The notes under the pieces were generated by a model that did not search any database, was not told the DNA's origin, and saw only the letters and a program-made list of their open reading frames with translations. Position numbers and translations under genes: made by a program. This document shows positions 47,551 through 60,269 of a stretch of 64,000 bases of DNA, in pieces. Source of the DNA: Carallia brachiata (Eukaryota; Streptophyta; Magnoliopsida; Malpighiales; Rhizophoraceae). The stretch covers positions 8,778,895-8,842,894 of the forward strand of contig JADCRB010000013.1 in NCBI GenBank assembly GCA_021464245.1. The letters are read 5' to 3'. Position 1 is the first letter of the stretch. The number at the start of each line of letters is the position of its first letter.

Positions 47551-48520
47551 TAAAAGTATATAAAACTGAAGTTTAGAAGAAATTTCAGCTTTTTTCTCTT
47601 TTCCACTTGGTGGCTTCTCTTAAATTTATAAATTAAAAATATTAAAATATGTTATAAAAACTTCAACAGTATTAAGAGGTGCTAATGATAAAAAAATGAA
47701 TATTTCAGATAAATTATCGAATGCTCATATATGTAATAAAGGAATATGTTTTGAAAATACATTTATATTAGTAAAAAACTTAACTCAATGCCCAATTTTG
47801 TGTTGACAACCTATTAAATTGAAGTAAAATTTCGTTCTTTTACAATCATATTGATATGTTGTGAAATAAGAAAATGAAGTTATATTTTATTATTGTAGTT
47901 GCAGAAAAATAAAGATTTGTTGTAATTTAATACTATAATGGCGCCCACATTAATTATGATAACAACCTTAATGAAAATATTATGCGGACTTCTCTTAAAT
48001 TTATAAATTAAAAATATTAAAATATCTTATAATTATAAAAATTTTATTACAATGAGAATTAGAATTCTACAAATCAATTAATATAAATGTAAGTGTAGTC
48101 TAATAAGGATTCTATTGATTTATATAGTACTGTTTTTACTTTAATTAAATCTTTATAATTATAAAATTTTTTAATAAGAAACAACAATAAAAAGCTATTC
48201 TTGAATTCTCCTATTTAAAAAAGAAAAAATATGTTAAGAAAAAAATTAAGAAAATCTTTCAATAAATAAAAAATTCTCAAATTTATCTATATTTTTTTTA
48301 AAAAAAAGAATTACATTGAAATTTTCTCGAATGTGAAGAAAATAAAAAAAAATTACTTCCAAATTTTTTTAAAAAGAAATTCTTTTTTATTTTCTTAAAA
48401 AAATGAAAAATTCTCAAAAAAATAAAATTCAAAATTAATAAGTCTTCTTTTTTTTTTAAAGATAAAATAAAATAAAATAAATTTAATAATAAATATAATT
48501 AAATTTGTGCATTGTGTTAT
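47551..48520 (+). mobile_element. Helitron-like element H4, interrupted
   Basis: H4 starts immediately after the CTAG of H3 with AAAAGTATATAAAACTGAAG, so H3 and H4 are head to tail. After about 110 bp it is broken by about 330 bp of other sequence. That stretch is flanked by a direct repeat of about 45 bp beginning CTTCTCTTAAATTTATAAAT (about 47612 and 47989). H4 then resumes and ends near a degenerate hairpin (TTTGTGCATTGTG, 48506-48518) and a (TA)n run (48520-48536). Confidence 0.55.
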
Positions 48521-48678
48521 ATATATATATATATATCAATTGGATAATTTTTGTGTTTCTATTTAATTTTCATAAGATTGGTCGGATGGGAGAGATTTCA
48601 TCGTTAAATCCAAACTCACCTGCCGAACCCGTTTTCGGTCTGCCAAAGCGTAGCAAGAGTGGAGAATAAGAATATTAA
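48521..48678 (+). promoter_or_regulatory. OXA2 upstream region
   Basis: Only about 140 bp separate the (TA)n run after H4 from the OXA2 ATG. No convincing TATA box is seen outside the microsatellite. The core promoter is therefore either TATA-less or overlaps transposon-derived DNA. Confidence 0.35.
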
Positions 48679-51106
48679 ATGGGACTCCATCGCAGTGTCT
48701 CAATTTTTTATCATCTCCGCCGTTGCCGCCGCCGGCATCTCTTCTCGTCTCCCGGTCTAGCGCTACCCGCCTTCAATAAACCTAATCCTAATCCTAATCC
48801 TAACCCTAACACAAAGCCGCTCCTCCGGCAACCTCCGTTCCCGTCCTCTCATTACCACCATTCGCTCGGCCCTCTCGTCAATTGTTCGCTCACGCGCGCT
48901 TTCTCCGTCACTTCTTCATCTTCTTCCTCCTCTTTAGATGATGATAATTCGGCGGAGTTCTTCTACGACGGAGAAGAGTCCTTGGGAAAACTCGACGGAG
49001 TCCCCGAACTTGGTGTTGGTGGAGATGAGGATCCAATTTTACCGGTCAAGGCGATTATTTCTTTGCTCGACGGGTATCATGATCTCACTGGCTTTCCTTG
49101 GTCAGTCACTACTACCGCTTGATTTTCTTTACTTTCGTCTGATTTCGTTCAATTTCTCCTTTTGCAATTATTTTGGCAATTGCGTATCAGTAAAATGCGA
49201 CTAATCTTGTGTTTATGTCTCCTTCTTTTTTTTTTCCAAAAAAATTTGGGAGATTTACGTAGCTGAGTTTCAAAGAACTTCAATGTAATATGTGCATGTG
49301 CGGTTGGATGTTGAATTTAGTATTGTAAAAAGCAGATAAATTATTAGATATCATTAGCTGTGATTGTGTTGTTACCTTGGTGCTACTTAAGGGAAGCTAC
49401 TAGAATTACCCTTTTTTTTTTTTCTATCTAATCTTTTTTTTTTTTTTTTTTCAAGAATTAAGATTGTGGAGGAATTGGTTTTTTGCAGGTGGGTAATTAT
49501 TCTTTCCTCAACAGCGGCTATGAGACTCTCGCTGATACCTTTACTTGTTTTGCAACTTAACAAGTTGAAAACGGTCTCAGAGTTATTTCCCAAATGTGAG
49601 TACTTTTTTGTTTTCTTCACATTCCACCTTTTTGCTTAACAAAATGCTATTGCGAGGAAGTAAAATCTGCCACTGTTTCTGATATTCTTGCTAAGGAACT
49701 TTTTCGTGTTCTAGTTTAGCTTTGGATGTTTAAGTTCAAGTAATATTTAGCTTCACTCATACTTAATCTCTCATAGTGCCTCCTCCATTCCCACCACCGC
49801 TGTCAGGAAAGAGCTATATCAACCAATTTTTACTTTTTCGGAAGGAAAGGAAGGCAATTGGATGCCCCTCATTTTTGTGGCTATTTGCATACGTCTCTGT
49901 TCAGGTGATGCAACCTTTTTTTTCCCTTCATTAAGTAATGGTACCCTTATGAGCAGCAAAAGGTTTGTGCCTTTATGAATTAAATGGTCTTTTGAAAGCA
50001 GTTGTAACCTTCGATTATATTGGCAATGCAAAATGACTCGTATGAAGAGAAACAAGAGTGAAGGGCAACAGCTTTTATAGAGTCAATGTTGTGCATATAT
50101 AGACTTGGATAGTAGACAAGTACTGAGATGTAGAAGTGTTGTATATGAAAATGTGGTTTCAATTTACAATAGTATCACAATAAAAATAACAATGATGATG
50201 ATATGCTATTGTTGTTATGACTATTGTTAAGAAGGTAGATCACATTATGCCTTAATCCGTTCTGCTGCGAAGGTAGCAGGGCCTTCATTTATAATTTTCT
50301 GGGGAAAGTCAAGTTATCCGTCCATCACCAATTTGCTAGTGTTTGTGAAGCATGATTGCCTAGTCCATGGCAATAGAAGACCAACATTACTTTGAGTAAT
50401 ACTGGCCTATGATGATTAAGGGATGCTTTATGTAATTTCTGCTACCTGGTTGAGAAGTGCAAAGTTGTCGTTAGGTTACTTGCATTGTCGAAGTACTTAT
50501 AATGGTTGCCTTTTGATGAAAATATCGAGAGATTCAAACAGGGGCAAAAAGCCTTCTCTAAGGTGACTTGAATTACTTGTAGACACCACATATTTCATCT
50601 GGTAGAGTGATTTTATAATATGATTTTTTTAGCTATTGTACCTTTGAAACTTTGGATAAAATGAAAGTCAAAGATAATTTTATACCAAAACAAATCAGAG
50701 CAAAATTCGTTGATAGTCTTATGTAGGATTTCGAATTATTGTTTATTCCCTGTATAATATTATTGTGCAGATCCCATGCTTTCTCTTGTGGATGACCAGC
50801 ATTCGAAGAATGTGTCTTGATCATCATTCCGGGTTTGATATCGTAAGGACTGAGACTCTTAGTTAATGCATATGCTATTATATTTACCTTGGTGGATCAC
50901 CTTGCATAAATTAGTATCCATACAAAAGTTTTCAAAACTTAGCACCCATTATTGCTTATTGGTTCGTCAGTTTTCACCCGAGGTCATTGTCTGGTTATTG
51001 GATATACATATCTTTGTGTATTTACAGATCTGTTGTTTGCGTACACAAGTGTGTGTGTGTGTGTGTGTGTGCTTGTTCATGGTGGGGCAGAGGAGTGGGT
51101 GTGTGA

Positions 51107-51163
<57 letters not shown>

Positions 51164-54100
51164 ACAGTATGGTTTTATATATAAAGCGGTGAAATGATGA
51201 CTTTGAATCCAACTAGGCAGAAAGATCAAGGTTATTTGATAGCCAAAAACAAAAAAAAAACGTTAAAAGTTGGTAGACTGAATGACTAAGCTGTGGATGG
51301 GAAACAAATTATAGGGATCAAAGTATTCAAACACAAACTTTACTAGGCCAAAGTGTTCGTCGTGACACCTTTTGTAGTTTAAACTTTTTGGTTCTGAATG
51401 CCTTTTCACTTCAAGATATTATTGTTATTTAGTTTAAAATGACTATTATGTTGCGAACTTAGTTTTTGGAATGGTGCCTTAGCAGCAGTTGGCATGTTAA
51501 TCTTCTGCTTATATTTATGGTGACATCAACATTTTGGAGAAATATTTTGGACCATTGTGGTTTAAGTGCATTGAGATGCATGTCAAACCCTAGTCACTCG
51601 ATTGTTGCTAACAATTTTTCTTGGAATTCCTTCTTCTGGTTGTTTTCCGAGCGATCCCCTTTGTGTATACCTTTTTTTTCAGTTATGGAAAATCTTGGCA
51701 AATTGTTTAGAGCTATTTTGGCAGATTGTTCAGTGATTTAAGCTATCTGGTAAAGGAATTAGGCTGTCATGTTTATGTTTATTTTTTGATGACACTTTCA
51801 TTATCATTTTCTTCTATGTTGATTTCCCTATGTAAAATGGGAACTGAAATTAACTATGAGAGCTTATAATAACACCAATAAGAAGTCATTGGGATCAAAA
51901 GCCTGCTTTTTTATGCAAGTTTTAAGAACATCATTGTCTCTAAATATTCTCATTTATTACTTGGTCTTTCTCTGAATGTTCACACATTCATGCCAACGTT
52001 CTCATTTCTGTAATGGTCAATTACTTGAGACATTGTTTCTTTGCATCACAGCACTTACTTTTTGCAACATTGCCAGCTCGATTGTTGTTCGGTAGAATTG
52101 ACATTCCGACTTAGTTTTTTAATTTTATGATTACATCTTCATTTCAACCACCGGACTTGGTAGTGAAGTGGTTGCATTTTTCTAACCACTGGCTGTGCAG
52201 GTTTTTTTTTCCAATTGACCTGTTCATATCAAAGAATGATTGAATTCCATATTCATCTTTGCTTGGCATGTGCAAAATATGCAATGCTGTGGAGAAGCAA
52301 TAAGCATGTCTTGCATTGCGAAGTATCATTGAGCCAATTCAGTTACTTGGAAGTGTAATTTATTCTGTGATCCATTACAGGGTGGCGCTCTCTGGTTTAA
52401 AAATTTGACAGAACAACCTCATGGTGATTTGGGTCCCATCTTTCCATTATTGATTGCTGGTTTGCACTACGTTAATATTCAGGTATCTGTATTCTTGTCT
52501 CGTTTAGTGATTAAGCTTGAATCCATATTGCCAGTGTCTATATTTTATCACAAGGGAGAGTCTGTCCTTTATTTTGCACATCAGCCTCAACACGAGAGTA
52601 ATATTGCAAATGGATGCCCAAAAAATATTTGCGGAAAAATGATCTATACTTTTGTATGAGGACTAACATCTAATACAGTTGGTTGAACATATTGAAATAA
52701 CCATTTTCAGGATACAGTGCACCAAGAATTATCTAATTGCTGGTGACATAACTTTGTTGTATGATCCCATATAGATGTCATTTATGCCACGTATCAGATT
52801 AATGCCTCTCTCTCTCTCTTCCCCCCTGCCTCCCCTTTGTACCACACATTCTGACTTTTAGGCAGTTATAGATTTATTTCCTTTACTTAATACAAATATC
52901 AACTAAGGAATGTTGCATTCTAGGAGCCTCTGTACAGTCTAGTCTATTTGAAATTGCAAATCATGGTCTATTGGAAATGTGCATGATATGTATTTGTTTC
53001 GTAGATAACATCTATAGAATGAAGTGTGTGGAAATGATCACAAATGGATTATGTAATTGCCCATCAAATTTATTTGTTTTACCAATATGACATCACTAGA
53101 ATGAGCTATATAGGAATGATTATACGCCAATAGATCTGAAGCGCCATTGAATGAGCAAACTGAGTCACTCAATAATTCTATGGCTTTTCTGCTGCTTTAA
53201 TACTTTCCTAGTTTTACTTTTACCTTTGACATTTGTGGCAATTCTATGATGGAATGATGTAGCAAAATGTATTTATTCCTGTGGCCCCTCTTCTTCAGAA
53301 CCCAAAATGACTTGTAGATGTTGACGATGATAACAGGGAGGCAAAGTTTGGTTTCGATATGTTTATTGGTACTTGTGGACACAGTTAAAAATTAGATAGG
53401 ACAATTGCAAACAGAACGTCCATTAGACCTTGCAAAAGAAAAGAGGCTCAATTGAATGATTTTAACAAGGCTCAAAATGCCTTTTGCATTTGATAATATC
53501 TTTTCTTCCTTCTACTTCCTCTTTCCTGCCAAATAAATGTGAAAAGGGAAAGGAAAGAGAGATTATCTTTGTCAAAGTTGTATTTCACTTGATGTGATTA
53601 CTATTGGCACATGATGAGTTTCTCATGTAATTGTTTAAAACTGCTATTGACCTTTCTTTTATCATCTTTTCTTTTTCCAGCTGTCGTTTAGGAAATCTTC
53701 TTTGGGACAGACGAGTGGCCTTCTCAGTTTATTAGCAAAAGTTAGTAGATAGAGGTTTTTGCACTTTTCTTGGATTCTTTATCCTGTGGTGTACATTATG
53801 GTTGCAAGGCAGATGTTTATGACACCGATGATTTTAATGCATTTGTTATCTGCAGTACTACAAGTTCTATTTGGATCTTCTGACACCGACATTCATCATC
53901 ATAAGTTACTTTCTTCCGCAGGTAACTCTAACATCTAACTTCCTTTGCATTTCAAGACTTTTGTATATTTGGTGAGATTAAATTTAAACAAGTCTGTTAG
54001 GATTTTTTAAAAGAATTTTCTTCAATTTGTCTGACCTATTTGCTCTTATACAAGTATCCCATGGATTTTAACTTGGCTGCACTGCATTATGATTTGTCCA

Positions 54101-57100
54101 CTTTGAGCATAACTGAAAGTTTGAAAGTATATGCTTAGTTAACCTTTTCTTGACTGCGGTAATTTTTTCATTTTTTGTTATTCTTCTGCTTGAAGTATCA
54201 ATGCGACATTGCCCTTGCATCTTGCATTAAATTTCTGTGTAGCTTAGAATTCACAAACTATAATCATGAACTACCTGGTTATGTCGTCTTAAATTTTTGT
54301 ACATAATTGACGGCATTCTTAAGACTCTACAAGTCTAACATCCTTCTTGTGTGATAACATTTTAGTCCTTATTTCTCACATGTTTTCCATGTGTCCTTTA
54401 GACTCTGATGCGTGGCCCGCATTCTCCTATGACTACCATTTTGCACCCCTTATTACATTCTATTTTCACCTTGTGTGATAATTAATCCTTTCTGTTCAAC
54501 TAAGCTCAGCACTTTTGTACCTCTGAAGTTGATCAGTCTGGTGGCACAGACTCAATTTTCTTTGTTTTCTTTTGCAGGGAAGTCTGGTCTATTGGGTGAC
54601 AAATTCATCACTAAGTGTTGTGCAGGTTAGTTGTTGATCTTACATTTTCATGTATGCTTTAATGTCTAGGAAAGAGCCGGTAGAATAGCATAATAGGAGA
54701 AATATAGAACTTTTATTATCTGGGGACATAGAACTTTAAATTGGTAAACAGGAAGCTTACCATCGGACTCGTAAACTAGTATATGGTTGGGGTGAAAACA
54801 ACTTGAAGCATGCTAATTTTAAACCAACTAGACTATTCATGTACTTTTGATGAACTTCTGGATGTATTGTTGTGGTTCTAAAGACACAAATCTTTAGGTT
54901 TACATTGTTCATGGAAGTTTATTGGCTAGTGATAAAATATATTTTAATTGTAGTCATAGGAAAAAAATTTCTGTTGCCTCACACTGTGTTACTTAACCGT
55001 GCAGCAATTATTCTTCAACCATCCTGTTGTTCGTGCAAAATTTGGGTTACCAGACAAGAATTCTCCCAAAACAGATGCAAATATGAAGAAGTGGTTGAAC
55101 CTAAGACGCATTTTTGGATTCTCCAACCAAATGGCATAAAGTTCCTGTAGAAAATTTGTCACCTAAAGAACTGCTTGCCGTGAGTGAACAATAATGCACG
55201 CTGGATATTCATTTTGATTCTGGAGATGATTTTATATATTTTCACACATTTTCATCGCTGGTAATTTTGACAGCTTTCAGTTCAACTCTTATCTAAGGGG
55301 CATAAAGATAGAGCAATTAGTTGTTAGAGTAATTGATCTTGCCTTTGTTCTTCTTATTTCCTGACAGCCAACTTCATTCATTGCTGTTACATTTTTATAT
55401 TTTTGTCATGTATAGATTAGCACTTGAGAAGGACCCTGGGTACGTTAGAGCCATGTGTTATGGGCAGACTCTACTACAAAAAGGACTGGATGCAGAGGCC
55501 ACTGATTATCTGGAGCGTGCCATTTCCAAGGTCTGCTGTCCTCTTCAACATTCTACTCAAAATTTTACATTACTTGGCATTCCTGCTCATGTTTTTCTTC
55601 AATTGGACAATTCTTTTCTTTTAAACTTCTGTATGAAAATTTCAATCTTTTATTTCTTTCACAAATATAGCACAATGATGATAGAAGTCAAAAACCTTAT
55701 AAAATAAGAAAATGAAAAGAAAGAAGGCACATGCTTGGGAAAGAAATAATTATTGTTCATGTTGATGTCGTATACTTGAATAGAAGGGTTTTCCTTTTGT
55801 CTTACTTTAGTGGAGTACATAATTAATTAGAATTTATTAATGTTAACCTCTATTTAAATAATTTCTAACATGGGATTATACAGAATTGACATGGAAAAAA
55901 TTACTGGAAATTTTAAATTTTACTACACTTTATAGTGGAAAATTTTGAAAAAAAAACCATCTTTAATGAAATGTACAAAGGGTAATATTCCTTTTAGATA
56001 ATGATCTAATTGGAAATTATAGCCATTCTAATTAGAAAAGAACTTGAAAAATCATTATAGAAATATATTCAAGGATTGACATAAAATAGAGCTATTTTTT
56101 AAGGGGATCGAAATTTTCCCTCTAAAACTACTTTGACATTTATTAGTTTTTGTACACTTGCATTGCATGTGTGAGAACACTAAATCTTCATTTTTTAAGT
56201 TAATTTATTTAAAATCTTTTTTATAATAAATAAAATTTATCACTAATATATTGGTTTTGAGAAAAGTTATAATTCAATTTGTAGGAGAATTATACTTGGG
56301 GAGGTAAAAGAGCATTAAGAAATCAAGAATTTATTTAAAAAAAAAAAAAAGCCAAAGTGCATCCAGGTCAAGCCTCTACACAGTGGGGTCTAAGAGCACT
56401 CAAAAAAACTTATCCTTGTAGAAATAGAAAATTATTAAATAATTAGTTTGATATTTAGGAAAACTTTTCAAAATCTTAATTTGGTGAACATAATCTTTTT
56501 GTCTATAGAATTCAGATGTTAATATTATAGACATTTAATTATATTCAATAAATAATAGTCACTTGAACTTTATTTAGTAGAAATTAACTCAATATTTTAT
56601 GCATAAGGAAATAATATTAATAAGGTTCTTGTCATGAATAATTATGCTATAATTCTTCTCAATTACTTAATATTTATATATAGGTGCTAACACATTATTA
56701 TAAGGACTCTTGCTGAGAGAGTAACCATCATTGAACCAAACAAATTCAATATTCTTCAATTGCAAAATGTTGTTTGAGAAAGGTTTTATACTTTTTTTTT
56801 ATTGGAAGGAGTGGACTTGGAAATACTGAATTAGCTTTGTCAATTTGATGCAGTTATCATACAATTACCATCAAACTTAGGAATTCACAATGATTGTGAT
56901 GTGTTGTATGAGCAAACACACATAATTTGTTTTGATTTATAGAATTTCAGTGCTCTTTTTGTAATTTAGGAAGAAAACACACATCCCATGGACTTGTTGA
57001 ATGTTTATTCAAATGATACATGGTCATCATGAAACCATATGTTTGGCCAATGGCCTCTTTCCATCATGAAACCATATGTTTGGCCAATGGCCTCTTTCCA

Positions 57101-58105
57101 TGACGTCCTCATATTACATATGTGATTGTTGTAATACATTTTGAATGTAATCAATTGTTTATATGGCTTACTAACGCATGCTCTTTTTGGTAAAAGCATT
57201 GGGTGTGGTTTGGGTGTTTAGATTTGCTTCTTTTTTTTTTTTTTTTTGCTAGCAGTGTGATTTTTTGGTCAAGTTGTTTGCCTCTATCAATTAATCAGAA
57301 ACTGTTATCTTATTTCTCAACAGCTTTATCTTTCCGGACACCCATCAGAAGCTGAGGAATTTGATCTTCTAATTCTTGCATCGCAATGGGCAGGTGTTGC
57401 CTGCATACGGCAGGTGAAGCTCGATAGCACTTTTGTTTCCTCTATGGAATCAGTAATCTAGAATTGCATTATCACTATCCATATCTAGCATAGGATTCAA
57501 ATAAAAGAGGACTATGGTAACCCATGCACGTTTCCCTCCATGTGGTTCGCATTGCTTATTGTGTTTATGGTCATTTGACCTAGCTAAAGGAGTCGACGAA
57601 TTTGAGTGGAATTGGCCGGCTAGTGCGGTAAAGCCATGTACATTGCCATGCTTCATTTCCTTGAGCCTTCTTGTTCGTGTGGCAGGGAAAGAATGCAGAA
57701 GGACTGGTACACCTGGAGAGACTTGCAAATTTTACAGAACCAGAGGACTCAAAGAGTAAAGCCCATTATTATGATGGCTTGGTATTGCTTGCAAGGTACG
57801 AATTAGAGAAGCATAATGCTTGCTTGGCAATTTTTGAACATTAAATATTGACAGTTAACGGTTTTTCTTCTTTTCATTGCTTCATTTTAGTGTCATGAAA
57901 ATTTTTCGTTCAGTCACTTAAGATATATTGCATTGCTACTCTGATCTGCAGTGCTTTGTACAATAATGGTCGTAAAGGTGAGGCTGCAAAGTATCTGCGG
58001 TTAGCTGTTGCTTATAACCCTGCTTATAATGAATTTTTAGAACAATGTGAGAATGAAGACAGTTTTGTCAATGACCTTGTGAATAGCAGGAGAGGAGATT
58101 ACTGA
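48679..58105 (+). CDS. Mitochondrial OXA2/COX18-type insertase with C-terminal TPR, frame apparently broken
   Basis: YidC/OXA/ALB3 proteins insert membrane proteins. In plants the OXA2 type carries TPR repeats behind the insertase and serves mitochondrial cytochrome oxidase assembly. Exons: 48679-49100, 49489-49595, 49777-49904, 50771-50842, 52381-52482, 53681-53740, 53856-53921, 54578-54625, 55005-55179, 55274-55328, 55416-55530, 57324-57413, 57686-57795, 57952-58105. Residues 1-140 include an Arg-rich presequence (HLRRCRRRH) and acidic linker. The insertase follows: GFPWWVIILSSTAAMRLSLI, PCFLLWMTSIRRM, LIAGLHYVN, YFLPQGSLVYWVTNSSLSVV. TPR helices include GYVRAMCYGQTLLQKGLDAE and LVLLASALYNNGRKGEAAKY. 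Odd: exon 9 is 175 bp between two phase-0 borders and reaches TAA at 55137-55139. Exon 10 reaches TAG at 55325-55327 and ends one base short. As sequenced, only a 379-residue insertase without TPR is made. All other exons are clean. Confidence 0.88.
48778..48810 (+). repeat. CCTAAT/CCTAAC repeat inside OXA2 exon 1
   Basis: About five CCTAAT or CCTAAC hexamers encode the Asn-Pro repeat in KPNPNPNPNPNTKP. The repeat resembles plant telomere sequence (CCCTAAA) but has a six-base period that keeps the reading frame. Confidence 0.8.
49101..50770 (+). other. OXA2 introns 1-3
   Basis: Introns 1-3 fall between the exons listed for OXA2. From 50129 the last of them is the source of the copy at 31507-32645. 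Confidence 0.6.
50129..51318 (+). repeat. Source region of the duplicated OXA2 fragment
   Basis: Intron 3, exon 4 and the start of intron 4 match 31507-32645 throughout, with scattered substitutions and small indels. The TG/AG microsatellite (51045-51161) is longer here. Confidence 0.9.
51045..51161. repeat. (TG)n-(TG)n-(AG)n compound microsatellite in OXA2 intron 4
   Basis: Two TG tracts and one AG tract, with a short unique stretch between. Confidence 0.9.
57025..57098 (+). repeat. Perfect 37-bp tandem duplication in OXA2 intron 11
   Basis: Two identical copies of a unit beginning CATCATGAAACCATATGTTT. Perfect identity suggests a recent event. Confidence 0.9.
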
Positions 58106-58982
58106 GTTGATGAAACTATGCTTGTGCTGTAACTCTACATGCTAATTCAATCTTTATTTTTGGGTCCACAATACTAAATAGCATCCCTAAATTACTCCGA
58201 ATTTGAGGAGATTTTGTACCATACCATGCAAAATTTTTGTTCCATATTTGTAAATTTTTTTAGATTTATGATGATGCATTTCTAGGAAGACACTTCTTTG
58301 GATAATTATGCAGATTTAATTCTTTAGCAGTATTGTGGTCCAAGATGTCTGCATATGGTTGATTTTAATAGTGCATGTAATGGGAATGAAAAATGATGTG
58401 TTTGCGCCATGGGGTTTAGGGAATAGCCAATACGTAATTTCACTCTTGTTCTAAGGAAAAGAAGGAAAAAAACAAAAAAAAACAAAAAAAAAAATCTTCT
58501 AAAAAAGTGAAATGTGATGACGTTGAAATTTCACTCCTTTCTTTTTGGCATGCCGGTACGTCCAATCGACTGGGAATTCTTCGAAATTCTAATTATAAGT
58601 CAATTTAGAAGTTTTTCCATGGGAGATCTAATTAACTGAACTGATTCTAGATGCACGTCATGAAATTGCGCTGTACCCAAGAAAAAAAATTGTCATGGTT
58701 CGATTTGACAAAACAAGCATGGCAAAGGGTTAACTCTTTTCATAGTTTAGCTATGACAACGTTGGCAAGTGGGTTGTGGTGGCCCTGCAGTATTGGTCCT
58801 CGGCTTAAGTAGAATTCTATTTCTAGTTAAGTTAAAGAGAAAATCTGGGCAGCAGGAGGAATACAAGAGCAACCAAAAAAAGGTATAGACTAATCATATT
58901 TTATTTGATCTTGTAAATAAATAAGGACGAGCATAAGAAAATTACTTAACGAAAAAGTTTGTTATCCAAAAGTTAAATTGCT
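58106..58982 (+). other. OXA2 3' flank and spacer
   Basis: It includes the presumed OXA2 3' untranslated region and A-rich tracts (58457-58490). No gene is seen. Confidence 0.4.
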
Positions 58983-59140
58983 CGAGAAATTTCTGAATTG
59001 TAATTTATTAGATTTGTTGTACAACTGCACGGATTAGAACTATAATTAAAAAATAGTGATTATTTTTTATTTTTTTTGTTATACTTGTAATCTACGCAAT
59101 TGTACAATAAATTTAATAAATTACAATTAAGAAATTTCTC
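58983..59140. mobile_element. Hairpin MITE
   Basis: The left arm GAGAAATTTCTGAATTGTAA continues through ATTTATTAGATTTGTTGTAC. The right arm, reverse complemented, reads GAGAAATTTCTTAATTGTAA and ATTTATTAAATTTATTGTAC. The arms are about 50 bp around an AT-rich core. A related right-arm motif occurs near 7512-7530. Confidence 0.75.
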
Positions 59141-60269
59141 TAACATATTTTTTCTGGTCTTTTAATAGTACTTATTACTTTATTATTCTTTAGTGCTTAT
59201 TATGTAGTTATTATGCAGTTAATGAGTATGACATGATCGTTGTTACTTAATGCATTCAAGGGCCGAATGGTAGTGAGTAGTGACAATTTGCGGATGGGGA
59301 CACTAAAAAAAAGAAAAAAGCGTAGATGTGTCTGCGATGGATCACACAAGGAGGCTGGCCTAGGGGAAGCGATAAGAAGCATCAAGTATCAGATCATGCA
59401 ACTGCCTGCAAGAAAACAAACACATGGAAAATCTAAAATCTATCCTTATATTTATCGTTTTGGTTTGAGTACAATATTTATATTTTCATACATATATTTC
59501 CAGTTTACCCTTTTTTTTTTATTCCGCCACTAATATTCATTTTCATATTTTTTCCTAGAAAAGTGAAAAAGTTACGAATATCTTCATGTTGCAAGTTCAT
59601 TTTTACTTTTATACATTTCTTTTGAAAAGGTTTTCTAGTCTTATAAGACATACCGCTTTTGTTTTACAATATGCTTACTCCACTTGATTAACAAGTGATT
59701 CCATCACGATTGATAATAAATCAAATAAAAGAATTCATCAGTATTAAAAGAACGAAAATGGCTTTTTTTTTTTTATGTGACACAGATACCCATGGATAAA
59801 AATATAATGTGTTAAATATTAGTAATAATTTGATATTGATTATAAGTAATAAGAAAATTTAAAATAATTAATAATTATAATAATAAAATCATAGATATAT
59901 AATCAACAATCATAAACATGGTAGTATTATTTTATGTTAAACCACTCTACATTTATATCTAGATAATAAAGTTTTACAAACAATCATCCACCGTTGCGTT
60001 TTAATAAATAAATAGTCGTTCTACACATGGTTTGAATTTTTTCTGATTAATTTAAAAAATAATTTCAATAAGCATAATTTATTGGTACACGGAATTTGTT
60101 GAAAACTTTGAGTGGTACTTTGACTTTCGACTGAAAATTTTTTGTCCCCTAAACATCGTTGAGAACTGCGAATTCAATTTTCTTTCACATGTTGGTTAAC
60201 CATATTCTGAAACATCTATATTTTGTTATCTATATATTACTAGAATATACTGTATATTACTAGAATGTA

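Noticed and set aside
45630..48520. A single large LTR retrotransposon or one giant palindrome
   Set aside because: The four copies have Helitron-type CTAG/hairpin ends and head-to-tail pairs, with no LTR, primer-binding site or polyprotein.
54872..55150. 92-codon frame across OXA2 exon 9
   Set aside because: It is a different frame from the one set by exons 1-8 and includes intron sequence; only its middle overlaps one of the possible shifted frames.
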